Part shown: one piece after another, positions 17,410 to 26,374 of the stretch | Numbering within the stretch: the first letter of the stretch is position 1 | Layout: each line of letters opens with the position of its first letter | NCBI RefSeq assembly: GCF_004122115.1 | Contig: NZ_SBKP01000006.1 | Span: forward strand, 83,021 to 147,020 | From: Sphingobium fluviale | GTDB lineage: Bacteria > Pseudomonadota > Alphaproteobacteria > Sphingomonadales > Sphingomonadaceae | Direction of reading: 5' to 3' | Length of the DNA: 64,000 nt | The notes under the pieces: model-generated | What the model saw: the letters and a program-made list of their open reading frames with translations, nothing else | What the model was told of the DNA's origin: nothing | Database searches by the model: none | Translations under genes and position numbers: made by a program

Positions 17410-19173
17410 CTATCCCTTTCTGTTGATGAATGCGCGCCAGCCGCCGAGGCTGGTTATGTCCTCGGCCCCGATCACCGCGCGCGGCTCTGCAACGAAACCC
17501 TTGACGCTGCTGCCGTCAGCCAGAGTCACAGTGCCGATGGCGAGCGGCGCAGGCACTTCCGCGACGAAGCTGCCAAATTCCGCGACGCCGAGCTCATAGA
17601 CCTCGATCGCAATGGCCGCGCCATCTTCGCTGTGCACCAGCGCTGGCTTGGGCGGCACGCTATCTGCAATCGCATAGAGGCGATATGTGGGCGCCGTCTC
17701 AAAGGCGCCAACGAACGTGGCCTCACGCGAGGTAAGCTGCCAGTGCAGCGGCATATCCTTCAAATGCGCGCCGACAACGGCGAGTTTCACGGTCTGCATT
17801 CTGCCCTCCAGATCAAGCGGTGGTGGGGATGGAAGATCGGCCTTCGCGAGATAGGCGTCAGCTGCATCGAGCAAGGCGCGGTCAGTGTCAGCCGGGCCGA
17901 TGAGCGTGATCCCGAAACCGGTGCCGTTGGCGCGGACGCCTGCGGGTATCGCAACTGCCGCCATGTCCAGCAGGTTCACGAAGTTGGTATAGAAGCCCAG
18001 CGCGCTGTTGAGGGCGATCGGCGCGGCAAGCAGTTCGGCAATGCGATACGTTGTGCCTGTGGTCGGGAAAGCCAGCAGGTCGATCTTATCCCACAGGACA
18101 TCGGCCTGTCGCTTCAGTGCCGCCAGCCGGTAGATGCCGTTAAAGAGCTCAACGGCGCTTATGTGCTGACCCGGCTCGACTACCGCACGTACTGTGGAAT
18201 CGATAGCATCGGGATTGTCCAGAAGAAGGCCCGCCATCGCGGCAGCGCGTTCTGCTACCCATGGGCCGCCATAGAGCAATTGCGCGGCTTCTTGCAGCGG
18301 AGATACATCGATCTCGATAACGTCCGCCAGTTTGCCAAGCACTTCCAGCGCGCGGTCGTAGAGATATTCCGACTCGCTGTCACCGAACCAGACCCGCTGG
18401 TCGCGGCGCGGCACGCCAATCGTCTTGCCCGCGCGCGGGAGGTCCGCCAGTGCCTTTGAATAAGGATCTGCATCATCCAAGCCCGCGATCACGCTGTCGA
18501 TCAACCGGGCATCCCTCGTGTCATGTGTGAAGACCGAGATACAGTCGAGCGTCCGGCAGGCGGGCACCAGTCCGCGGTTACTCCACCGCCCCTTGCTCGG
18601 CTTGAAACCGATCAGGTGCTGGAATGCTGCGGGCACGCGGCCCGACCCTGCAGTGTCGGTGCCGAGGGCGAAGGGGACCAGCCCCGCCGCCACCGCCACC
18701 GACGATCCGGAGCTGGAGCCGCCACTCACATAGGCGAGGTTGTAGGCATTGCGTGGCGCGCCATAGGGGCTGCGTGTGCCGTTGAGGCCAGTAGCGAACT
18801 GATCGAGATTGGTCTTGCCGACACAGATCGCGCCCGCCGCCGTGAGGCGCTCGATAACGGTGGCGGAGCGCTCAGGCGCATAGGCAAAAGCAGGGCATGC
18901 CGCCGTGGTGTCGAGGCCTGCCACATCGATATTGTCCTTTGCGGCGAACGGAACTCCGGCAAGTGGCAACACCTCGCCCGCGACCACTCGCGCATCTACG
19001 ATCTTGGCGGCAGCGAGAACCAGCTCGTCGCTGAAGCGGCTGATCCATGTTTGCGGCTGGATTTCATCATAAGCGGCGATGCGGGCGAGTGCTTCCTCAG
19101 CCACCGAAACGGCGCTGATCTGCCTTGCATTGACGGCAGTGGCTATTGCGACCGTGCTTCGGATATCGGGCAT
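17410..19173 (-). CDS. atzF: Allophanate hydrolase
   Basis: Hydrolyses allophanate to ammonia and CO2, the second step after urea carboxylase. The 587-residue protein begins with an amidase-signature domain: catalytic lysine in FAAKDNIDVAG (about 82), and the Gly/Ser-rich segment SGGSSSGSSVAVAAG with GTDTAGSGRVPA (about 150-185) that supplies the Ser-cisSer-Lys triad. The C-terminal 120 residues (MQTVKLAVVGAHLKDMPLHWQL onward) match the allophanate hydrolase C-terminal domain that distinguishes AtzF/Dur2 from other amidases. I chose ATG 19173 with GAGGA six bases upstream, two bases after the carboxylase stop. Confidence 0.93.
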   Translation of the reverse strand: MPDIRSTVAIATAVNARQISAVSVAEEALARIAAYDEIQPQTWISRFSDELVLAAAKIVDARVVAGEVLPLAGVPFAAKDNIDVAGLDTTAACPAFAYAPERSATVIERLTAAGAICVGKTNLDQFATGLNGTRSPYGAPRNAYNLAYVSGGSSSGSSVAVAAGLVPFALGTDTAGSGRVPAAFQHLIGFKPSKGRWSNRGLVPACRTLDCISVFTHDTRDARLIDSVIAGLDDADPYSKALADLPRAGKTIGVPRRDQRVWFGDSESEYLYDRALEVLGKLADVIEIDVSPLQEAAQLLYGGPWVAERAAAMAGLLLDNPDAIDSTVRAVVEPGQHISAVELFNGIYRLAALKRQADVLWDKIDLLAFPTTGTTYRIAELLAAPIALNSALGFYTNFVNLLDMAAVAIPAGVRANGTGFGITLIGPADTDRALLDAADAYLAKADLPSPPPLDLEGRMQTVKLAVVGAHLKDMPLHWQLTSREATFVGAFETAPTYRLYAIADSVPPKPALVHSEDGAAIAIEVYELGVAEFGSFVAEVPAPLAIGTVTLADGSSVKGFVAEPRAVIGAEDITSLGGWRAFINRKG

Positions 19174-19175
19174 GC

Positions 19176-22100
19176 TCAATCCTCAGCCATCAGAGCAAGC
19201 ATCGGCGCGCCGGGTTGCAGCGCTTGCCGCTCCTGCACATAGACAGCGGCGATGGTTCCCGCACCCGGACTTTGTACCGCACATTCCATTTTCATGGCTT
19301 CTATGATCGCAATCGTATCGCCCGCCTTCACCGCATCGCCCGCCGACACCAGCAGCTTCCAGACGCTCCCCCCAAAGGGCGCTTCCACGAGGTTCGCGCC
19401 GTCGGGCAGGTCGATCGTGGCGGCCTGCAGTGTGTCGGCTTCGCTGGTATCGGTGAGGCGATCAAATTCGCCGCTGCGCTGCCATTCGGCGCGCTCTTGG
19501 TCGAACGCGGTTTGCCGTCGTGCCTCAAATTCTGCGATGGATTCTGCATTGTCCGCGAGGAAAGCGCGATAATCTGCAAGGCGAAATTCGGATGGTTCAA
19601 TACGGATCGAGCGCCGCCCGGTCGGAAAATCCCGTCGCCATTCAACGAGTTCCTCCGCACTGACCGGATAAAAGCGGATCTGGTCGAAGAAGCGCAACAG
19701 CCACGGCTTGCCTTCGATGAAGGCATCGGTCTGGCGATGGGTGTTCCACACCTGAATGGTGCGACCGAACAGCTGATAACCGCCTGGCCCCTCCATACCA
19801 TAGATGCACATATAGGCGCCGCCGATGCCGACGACATTGGGGGGTGTCCAGGTTCGTGCAGGATTATATTTGGTTGTGACAAGCCGGTGTCGCGGGTCGA
19901 CCGGCGTGGCAACCGGAGCGCCCAGATACACGTCGCCAAGGCCCATCACGAGGTAATTGGCATCGAATATCAGATTTTCCACCGCAGCAGCATCGGGCAG
20001 GCCATTCACCCGACGAATGAACTCGATATTGTCCGGACACCACGGCGCATCGTTGCGGACTGTACCCATATATTTTTCGATCGTTTCGATCGTCGCGGGG
20101 TCACGCCAGCTCAGTGGAAGATGGACGATGCGCGAAGGGATCGAAAAGTCCTCAAGGTTGCCCAGCCGCTCCTCCGCCTCGATCAACGCGGCGAGAGCGG
20201 CCCTCTGGTGTAACCGCTCGCCGTCGAAATGGAGCTGGAGAGATCGGATACCGGGAACGATGTCTATCACGCCGGGCAGTGCAAGCCGCTCAAGTTCGGT
20301 CATCAGGGCATGAACCCTGATGCGCAGCTCGATATCGAGCACGATCGGCCCATATTCGACAAGGATGTTGCGGTCGCCCTGCTGGCGGTAGACGGTGCGC
20401 GGGCGGCCTGCTTGGGCCTCTATCTCGGCGAGAATTGGGGAGAGCGTCTCGATCGGGTGGGCAGCCCCGGCGACTGGCGATGCGCCTGAGGCGATCATCT
20501 CGCGCTGCCGCGCATAGGCTGTCGCCGCATCATCGGAAGTGACCGGAACAAAGCGCAGCGTGTCGCCCGGCGCAAGCTGGCCTATCTTCCAGCGATCTGC
20601 GGCGATTACCACGAACGGGCAGACGAAACCACCCAGCGAAGGGCCGTCAGGGCCAAGGATAATCGGCATGTCGCCGGTGAAATCCACTGCGCCAATGGCG
20701 TAGGCGTTGTCATGAATGTTGGAGGGGTGAAGTCCTGCCTCGCCGCCATCCGCCCGCGCCCACTGCGGCTTGGGGCCAACAAGGCGAACGCCGGTGCGGT
20801 TGGAGTTATAATGGACCTGCCATTCCGAGGTGACGATGGCGTCTATATCGTCAGGCGTGAAGAAATCGGGCGCGCCGTGCGGGCCATAAAGCACGCGCAG
20901 GCTCCATTCGGTCGAGAGACGGGGTAGCGCAGCCTGGGGGAGCGGGGCGGACGTTTCGTTATTGCCCAGATGCAGCGTATCTCCCGCCAGCAGCCGTCGC
21001 GCGGCATGGCCGCCAAACCGGCCCAGCTCGAACGTGCTGCAACTTCCGAGATAGGGTGCTATGTCAAGTCCACCCGCGAAGAGCAGATAACCGCGCATCC
21101 CGCCGCCGGACGCACGGCCAATCATCAGCGTCTGCCCAGCAGCAACCTCTATGACCTGCCCCCGCCGCACCGGAGCCCCATCGAGCATCGCACCGAAATC
21201 CGCACCCATGAGGCAGATGAGCGCCGGCGCAGTGAAGGTCATGGTGGGGCCGGTCAACGTAAATTCCAGACCGGCAGTGCCCTCAGGATTGCCTAGCAGC
21301 CGGTTGCCGAGGCGGAATGACTGGTCATCCATCGGGCCGGATGGCGGCACGCCAACTGCCCACAGCTTTTGCCGACCGGGCCAATCCTGAACGGTGGTTG
21401 CTGTCCCGCCGCTGATGATCCTGACACTGCGCGAATGATGGGCAATACCATCCAGCAGACGCGTCGACACCTCGCCGCTAACGAACTGATCGCAGCATAT
21501 CACGTCCCGCAGCCAGCGCAGGTTGGTCTCGATGCCATCGAGCCGCGTCTGGCCGAGCGCCGCCTGCATTGCGGCAATTGCCTCGGCCCGCGTCGGCGCG
21601 TGAACGATCAGCTTGGCGAGCATCGGATCGTACCAGATGGAAACCTCTGTTCCACCTGTCACCCATGTCTCTGCGCGGATATTGGCGGGAAATTCAACCA
21701 TGGTCAGCGTGCCGGAGGTAGGGCGGTATTCCTGCGCCGGGTCCTCGGCATAGAGGCGCACCTGCACCGAATGACCGTTCGGGCTGGGCGGTGCGGCATC
21801 GAGGAAGGTGAAGTCGCCCGCCCCCCCACGTATCATCCACTCGACCAGATCGATGCCCATCACCTCCTCGGTCACGCCATGCTCGACCTGAAGGCGGGTG
21901 TTCATCTCAAGGAAGAAGAACTCCTTGCGCTCGGCATCATAGAGAAATTCGACCGTTCCCGCCGAGAGATAATTCGCGGCTTGCCCAAGGCGGGTCGCGG
22001 CGGAGATAAGATCAGCGCGCACGTTATCCGGCAGCAGCGGCGCGGGCGCTTCCTCGACCACTTTCTGGTTGCGGCGCTGGAGCGAGCAGTCACGCTCGCC

Positions 22101-22772
22101 CAAGGCCATGATCCGGCCCGCGCCATCCCCGAAGATCTGCACCTCGATATGCCGCGCGCGCCTGATGTAGCGTTCAAGGAAAATCCCGGCGTCGCCAAAG
22201 CTACTTTGCCCCTGCCGCGCCACGGCAGCAAAGCCTTCGCGCACGGCGGCCTCGTCCTCGCAAACGCGCATGCCGATGCCACCGCCGCCCGCTGTCGCCT
22301 TGAGGATGACGGGATAGCCGATTGCGTGGGCGGCGGAGGCCGCCTCATCCTCGTCAGTGAGCAAATCCGTGCCCGGCGCCAGCGGCAGATTATGAGCAGT
22401 CGCCAGCGCGCGGGCACTGTGCTTGAGGCCGAAGGTGCGGATGTTTTCGACCGTCGGGCCAATAAAGATGATACCGGCCTGCGCACAGGCCTCGGCAAAT
22501 TCGACATTCTCAGCAAGGAAACCATATCCTGGATGGATTGCCCCCGCCCCCGTGGCCCGCGCGGCGTCCAATATGGCCTCGATGTTGAGATAGCTGTCCG
22601 ATGCGCGCGCGGGGCCGATGCAGACGGCTTCATCGGCCTCTGACACATGGAGCGAGCCTTCGTCGGCTTCGGAATAGACCGCGACCGAGCGCAGGCCCAT
22701 GCGCCGCAGAGTCCGTATGATGCGCGTGGCAATGGCGCCGCGATTGGCGATCAGGACTGTGTCAAAACTCAT
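19176..22772 (-). CDS. uca: Urea (or guanidine) carboxylase, biotin-dependent
   Basis: A 1198-residue single-chain carboxylase. Residues 1-450 are biotin carboxylase (VLIANRGAIATRIIRTL; ATP-grasp KATAGGGGIGMR; FLEMNTRLQVEHGVTE). About 450-760 is the KipA/AHS2 half and about 800-1000 the KipI/AHS1 half of the carboxyltransferase domain, followed by the family-specific region with YMCIYGMEGPGGYQLFGRT. The C-terminal biotinyl domain carries EAMKMEC, with the biotin lysine near residue 1162. Close relatives were shown to prefer guanidine when accompanied by two DUF1989 proteins (CgdAB), which is the case here; urea versus guanidine cannot be settled from sequence alone. It overlaps the preceding gene by ATGA. 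Confidence 0.93.
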   Translation of the reverse strand: MSFDTVLIANRGAIATRIIRTLRRMGLRSVAVYSEADEGSLHVSEADEAVCIGPARASDSYLNIEAILDAARATGAGAIHPGYGFLAENVEFAEACAQAGIIFIGPTVENIRTFGLKHSARALATAHNLPLAPGTDLLTDEDEAASAAHAIGYPVILKATAGGGGIGMRVCEDEAAVREGFAAVARQGQSSFGDAGIFLERYIRRARHIEVQIFGDGAGRIMALGERDCSLQRRNQKVVEEAPAPLLPDNVRADLISAATRLGQAANYLSAGTVEFLYDAERKEFFFLEMNTRLQVEHGVTEEVMGIDLVEWMIRGGAGDFTFLDAAPPSPNGHSVQVRLYAEDPAQEYRPTSGTLTMVEFPANIRAETWVTGGTEVSIWYDPMLAKLIVHAPTRAEAIAAMQAALGQTRLDGIETNLRWLRDVICCDQFVSGEVSTRLLDGIAHHSRSVRIISGGTATTVQDWPGRQKLWAVGVPPSGPMDDQSFRLGNRLLGNPEGTAGLEFTLTGPTMTFTAPALICLMGADFGAMLDGAPVRRGQVIEVAAGQTLMIGRASGGGMRGYLLFAGGLDIAPYLGSCSTFELGRFGGHAARRLLAGDTLHLGNNETSAPLPQAALPRLSTEWSLRVLYGPHGAPDFFTPDDIDAIVTSEWQVHYNSNRTGVRLVGPKPQWARADGGEAGLHPSNIHDNAYAIGAVDFTGDMPIILGPDGPSLGGFVCPFVVIAADRWKIGQLAPGDTLRFVPVTSDDAATAYARQREMIASGASPVAGAAHPIETLSPILAEIEAQAGRPRTVYRQQGDRNILVEYGPIVLDIELRIRVHALMTELERLALPGVIDIVPGIRSLQLHFDGERLHQRAALAALIEAEERLGNLEDFSIPSRIVHLPLSWRDPATIETIEKYMGTVRNDAPWCPDNIEFIRRVNGLPDAAAVENLIFDANYLVMGLGDVYLGAPVATPVDPRHRLVTTKYNPARTWTPPNVVGIGGAYMCIYGMEGPGGYQLFGRTIQVWNTHRQTDAFIEGKPWLLRFFDQIRFYPVSAEELVEWRRDFPTGRRSIRIEPSEFRLADYRAFLADNAESIAEFEARRQTAFDQERAEWQRSGEFDRLTDTSEADTLQAATIDLPDGANLVEAPFGGSVWKLLVSAGDAVKAGDTIAIIEAMKMECAVQSPGAGTIAAVYVQERQALQPGAPMLALMAED

Positions 22773-23404
22773 GCGGTGACGATCATGCGCACGGGCGTGG
22801 GGTTGAAACCATTGCAGGGATTGTTGATCTGCGGGCAGTTGGAGACGACGACAATGACGTCCATCTCGGCGCGCAAATCGACGGTCAGGCCAGGCGCGGA
22901 AATGCCATCGACAATCCCAAGCGCGCCATCATCCTCTACCGGCACGTTCATGAAGAAATTGATGTTGGAAACAATGTCACGCTTGCCACGCCCTTCGCGC
23001 AGATTTGCTTCAAGGAAGTTTTCGACACAGGCATGCTCTGCCTTGGTGTGGTGGCCATAGCGCAAAGTATTGGACTCACACGAACAGGCGCCGCCGATGG
23101 TGTCGTGATACTCTACTGAGGTGGCGGCGATGGTCATCATCGCGCGGCCCTCGTTGGAGCGCAGCACTGTGCCCTCGCGCAGAAACAGGTTGCCCTGCGC
23201 CGCCATAGTGTCCTGCGCACTATAACGCTCGGTGTCGTCTTCCGCCGCATAGAGCAGGAAATCCACCGCCTGATTGCCCTCCAGGTCGACGATACGCAGC
23301 GTCTGGCCGGCAAGGACATGATATAGCCACGGCGCGCGTGCAGGCACGACCTCATCGTGGATCACGGCTCCGGTCAGGCCGGAAAGATGGAGATCGACGC
23401 TCAT
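22769..23404 (-). CDS. DUF1989 urea carboxylase-associated protein 2 (CgdB/UAAP2-like)
   Basis: A 211-residue DUF1989 protein. Conserved pieces are LRIVDLEGNQAVDFLLY, ERYSAQDTMAAQGNLFLREGTVLRSNEGRAMMTI, and a cysteine/histidine set (CSCESN, HACVENF) that is probably the zinc/active site. In Pseudomonas such pairs form carboxyguanidine deiminase, converting carboxyguanidine to allophanate; older annotation calls them urea amidolyase-associated protein 2. I chose ATG 23404 (AAGGAA upstream), 16 bases after the preceding stop. It is in the operon between its partner and the carboxylase. Confidence 0.88.
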   Translation of the reverse strand: MSVDLHLSGLTGAVIHDEVVPARAPWLYHVLAGQTLRIVDLEGNQAVDFLLYAAEDDTERYSAQDTMAAQGNLFLREGTVLRSNEGRAMMTIAATSVEYHDTIGGACSCESNTLRYGHHTKAEHACVENFLEANLREGRGKRDIVSNINFFMNVPVEDDGALGIVDGISAPGLTVDLRAEMDVIVVVSNCPQINNPCNGFNPTPVRMIVTA

Positions 23405-23420
23405 GGTGGCCTGTTCCTTG

Positions 23421-24245
23421 TTACCGGCGGAAATAATCTTCGACATTCTCGAAGGCGCGCTGGCCCTCTGGGGTCGCGTTGCGGATGGGATCATCCAACG
23501 GGGTGATCGCGCCGCGCCATGCCGTCGCGCGCAGCGGCGTCACCGTCCACTCCTCGCGCGGGTCAAGCACATGGGGGCAATTGGCAATTACGACAATCAC
23601 ATCCATCTCGGCGCGCAGCAGCACGCGCCTCCCCGGCGCGAACGGGCCGATCTGCGGGGTGATCGCACCGTCCTGCTCGATCTTCACGCCCTTGAACAGG
23701 GTGACGCAGGGGTGAACGTCACGGCGCTGCAATCCATGTTTGGCCGCGCCCAGCAGGAAGCGGTCGCGCCCATTGGGCGTGGGGCCGCTGTTGGCGCCAT
23801 TGCCATATTTGGCGGCATTGGTGGCGGCGTTCGAGGTGCCGCAAAAGCAGTCATGCGTCTCGGCAGTGTCCTCAAGGACACTCATGAGTACCCTGCCCAT
23901 GTCTGACAGCAGCAGCTTGCCCGCGCCGAGATAGGCGTTCCACTGTACTTTTACCGTATCGGCCACGTTAAGCCGCTCGGTCGGCATCTCGGCATTGAAC
24001 AGCAGCATAGAGGCGCAGGCGTCGCCCTTGAGATCGATCAACCGGAGCCGCGAGCCGCGTTTCAGTCGCCGCGCGGCATAGCCGCCCGCAGCGATCGTCT
24101 CCTCCCACACCAGATCGCCAACAGAGACATCTGCGGGCAGATCGTCTGCCACAGGCGGCAGTACCGGCATGGCCTCAACCACAGTGCCCGCCATGGCGCG
24201 GGCGTGGTCGCGCGCGGCAAGCGGATTGGCGAGAGCTTCGGTCAT
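23421..24245 (-). CDS. DUF1989 urea carboxylase-associated protein 1 (CgdA/UAAP1-like)
   Basis: A 274-residue DUF1989 protein, the partner of the next gene. It shares the fold elements LRLIDLKGDACASMLLFNA, ERLNVADTVKVQW and the DCFCGTSN cysteine motif, followed by CVTLFKGV and the LRAEMDVIVVIANCPHVLDPR segment also present in its paralogue (LRAEMDVIVVVSNCPQINNP), showing a duplication. Expected role: subunit of carboxyguanidine deiminase, or an accessory of urea carboxylase. ATG 24245 has AAAGGAG seven bases upstream and overlaps the regulator stop by ATGA. Confidence 0.88.
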   Translation of the reverse strand: MTEALANPLAARDHARAMAGTVVEAMPVLPPVADDLPADVSVGDLVWEETIAAGGYAARRLKRGSRLRLIDLKGDACASMLLFNAEMPTERLNVADTVKVQWNAYLGAGKLLLSDMGRVLMSVLEDTAETHDCFCGTSNAATNAAKYGNGANSGPTPNGRDRFLLGAAKHGLQRRDVHPCVTLFKGVKIEQDGAITPQIGPFAPGRRVLLRAEMDVIVVIANCPHVLDPREEWTVTPLRATAWRGAITPLDDPIRNATPEGQRAFENVEDYFRR

Positions 24246-24712
24246 GCAGCCGCTCCTTTGTCGTGTGCATCCGGCTCGTAAAGCGGAGGGAGCAGGGTCG
24301 TGGTGGTGGTGAGATGGAGCTGGTGTACCCCGCGCACCCTGCGCAGCGCATCGCACAGTTCCTTCAACCGCAGGGCAGGGCCCTGTACCAACAGAACTTC
24401 GAGCGACTGATCATCTTCAAGAAACACATGCTGGGAGGAAATAACCTCCTTCAAGTAATCGGCCTGTGTCTGTGCAAGCTGGTGCCGCACCCGTCCGCGA
24501 TCACCGCGATAGACAATAGTGATCGTCCCGGCGAGCATCTCGTCCGGGCGGGTGAAGGCCTCATGCTGGGCGAGCGCATGGCGAATGAGCTCTGCGATCA
24601 GCTGAGAGCGCGACGGCAGCTCGCGCTCTGACACCATGACATCGAGCTGCCGGAACAGCTCTCCCGGAAGGCTGATGCTCAGCCTCGCCAAGCTGGCAAC
24701 TTCGCTACCCAT
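24242..24712 (-). CDS. NikR-like ribbon-helix-helix regulator with degenerate nickel site
   Basis: A 156-residue regulator with the NikR layout: ribbon-helix-helix DNA-binding region at about 8-48 (LARLSISLPGELFRQLDVMV...SRSQLIAELIRHALAQ) and a C-terminal ACT-like NikR domain at about 55-140. Of the four nickel ligands of E. coli NikR (H76, H87, H89, C95), only the H87 equivalent remains: the QHHHHD-type segment is QADYLK here, the H-x-H is HVF, and the cysteine is serine (DQSLEV). Nickel-dependent control is therefore unlikely; the effector may be a substrate such as urea, guanidine or allophanate. Start ATG 24712 overlaps the ATPase stop by eight bases. It sits inside the operon it probably controls. 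Confidence 0.82.
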   Translation of the reverse strand: MGSEVASLARLSISLPGELFRQLDVMVSERELPSRSQLIAELIRHALAQHEAFTRPDEMLAGTITIVYRGDRGRVRHQLAQTQADYLKEVISSQHVFLEDDQSLEVLLVQGPALRLKELCDALRRVRGVHQLHLTTTTTLLPPLYEPDAHDKGAAA

Positions 24713-25523
24713 GTCCGATACTCTCCTTGGTGTTTGGGTTTGCGTCGATTTTGGGAGTGAGTGATGCCGCCACCAGCTCTTCTCCCGCCGCCCGGTCTTT
24801 GCGATTGCGCAACGCAAGGTCGTATACCGCAGTTGCACCGAAACGATGCGGTGCATCGGGATCATGGCGGCGCTTGTCCAGCGCGAGCACTCTCGTGCCG
24901 AGCTTGAAAGCTTCTCGGATATCGTGCGTGACCATGATGATAGTTAGGGCATAGTCATTCCACAGGCGCGTGATCAGCGCGTGCATGTCCGCGCGGATGC
25001 CTGGGTCTAGCGCGCCAAACGGCTCATCGAGCAACAGGATGCGCGGGCGCTTGATCAGCGCCTGTGCAATTGCAAGCCGCTGCTGCATGCCGCCAGACAT
25101 TTGCGCGGGATAAAGATGCATTGAGTCGGCGAGGCCCACAGCGTCGAGCATCTCCATCGCCATTGCCTTGGCCGCCTTGTGCGCGGTGCCAAACAGTCGG
25201 GCCGACAGCGGGGCCTGCTCACATTCCAGCCCGAACATCGTGTTTCGCAGCGCCGAGATGTGTGGAAACACCGAATAGCGCTGGAAAACGACGCCGCGAT
25301 CCGGGCCACATTCCCCGCCGAGCCTTTGACCGTCGAGCAGAATAGTTCCACGCGTCGGTATCTCCTGCCCCAATATGATGCGCAGCAGGCTGCTCTTGCC
25401 TGCACCCGACGGTCCGACGATGGAAACGAAGGCGCCTTCCTCAATATCGAGGTCCACATTCTCGATCACAATCTTGTCGCCATATTCGACCCAGATGTTG
25501 CTTAGGCTGAGAAGCGCGCTCAA
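24705..25523 (-). CDS. ABC transporter ATP-binding protein (nitrate/taurine type)
   Basis: A 272-residue ATPase energising the adjacent importer. Motifs: Walker A VGPSGAGKSSLL, Q-loop FQRYSVFPH, signature MSGGMQQRLAIAQAL, Walker B LLLDEPFGALD and H-loop MVTHDIREA. The family is that of TauB/SsuB/NrtD. I place the start at TTG 25523, which overlaps the permease stop as TTGA and has GGAG upstream; the open frame extends another 93 codons but that part is antisense-like to the permease and implausible. The C-terminal 35 residues are an unusual extension without a known domain. Confidence 0.9.
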   Translation of the reverse strand: MSALLSLSNIWVEYGDKIVIENVDLDIEEGAFVSIVGPSGAGKSSLLRIILGQEIPTRGTILLDGQRLGGECGPDRGVVFQRYSVFPHISALRNTMFGLECEQAPLSARLFGTAHKAAKAMAMEMLDAVGLADSMHLYPAQMSGGMQQRLAIAQALIKRPRILLLDEPFGALDPGIRADMHALITRLWNDYALTIIMVTHDIREAFKLGTRVLALDKRRHDPDAPHRFGATAVYDLALRNRKDRAAGEELVAASLTPKIDANPNTKESIGHG

Positions 25524-26335
25524 TGCCCTGCTCCATGTGCCCAGGGGAACATCCGCTTGCTGATTAGAACGAGTACCGCATCCATGGCTATGGCCAGCAA
25601 CGCGATCCACGCGACATAAGGTATGATCACGTCCATCGAGAGGTATCGGCGCACAAGAAAGATACGATAGCCAAGCCCGATGTCTGACGCGATTGCTTCT
25701 GCCGAGATCAGAAAAACCCAGGCCGGGCCGAGGGCCAGCCGCATCGCGTGCAGCAAGCGCGGCATCGCCTGCGGCAACGCGACGCGGATCATAATCTGCC
25801 AAGAGCTTGCGCCGAGGGTCTGCGCCTTGATAATCTGCTCACGCGGCAGGCCGCTGACATAGGCCGTGATGTCGCGGATCATTACAGGGGCAATGCCGAT
25901 GACAATCAGCGCGACCTTGGCCGTCTCGCCAAGGCCCAGCGCAATGAAGAGGATCGGTAGCAGCGCAATCGGCGGGATCACCGCTATCACAGTCACCAGC
26001 GGGCCAAAGGTAGCACGCATGGGTGGCAATACGCCCAGCACAAGGCCGATAAGGAGGGTGAAGAGTGTTGCGATGCCCAGCCCGATTCCAAGACGCTGCA
26101 GGCTGGCGAAGGTGTCTGCCCAGAAAATGATCTTGCCGGTCAGTTGATCCGTGTTGAACAACAGGTTGGCCATCCCCTCCGCCATGCCGCCCGGCAGAGG
26201 GAGAATCTTGTCCAGCGGATTGATCGCGTGGCGCTGCGCCGCAAGGAACAGATAGAGCAGCACCAGAAGCAGGATCGGCACAGCGCCGATCAGCACGGCT
26301 TCTCTCCGGCGAACATGACGGTTCACCCAGCGCAT
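25520..26335 (-). CDS. ABC transporter permease (nitrate/taurine type)
   Basis: A 271-residue inner-membrane protein with about six hydrophobic helices. The EAA loop that contacts the ATPase is visible as EQIIKAQTLGASSWQIMIRVALPQAMPRLL near residue 175, and the rest matches the BPD_transp_1 (SsuC/TauC) type. It forms the pore of the importer for urea, guanidine or a related compound. It overlaps the ATPase start and follows the binding protein by 39 bases. Confidence 0.9.
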   Translation of the reverse strand: MRWVNRHVRRREAVLIGAVPILLLVLLYLFLAAQRHAINPLDKILPLPGGMAEGMANLLFNTDQLTGKIIFWADTFASLQRLGIGLGIATLFTLLIGLVLGVLPPMRATFGPLVTVIAVIPPIALLPILFIALGLGETAKVALIVIGIAPVMIRDITAYVSGLPREQIIKAQTLGASSWQIMIRVALPQAMPRLLHAMRLALGPAWVFLISAEAIASDIGLGYRIFLVRRYLSMDVIIPYVAWIALLAIAMDAVLVLISKRMFPWAHGAGH

Positions 26336-26374
26336 AGCGTCACCTCACCTTCCGTTGAAGCGGGTCAACGTGGA

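Noticed and set aside
17410..19173. Glutamyl-tRNA amidotransferase subunit A as identity of the amidase-signature gene
   Set aside because: The C-terminal allophanate-hydrolase domain and position directly after the urea/guanidine carboxylase identify it as AtzF-type.
19146..22643. Several long plus-strand open frames opposite the carboxylase gene
   Set aside because: They are codon-bias shadows of the high-GC carboxylase gene, which has intact domains throughout.
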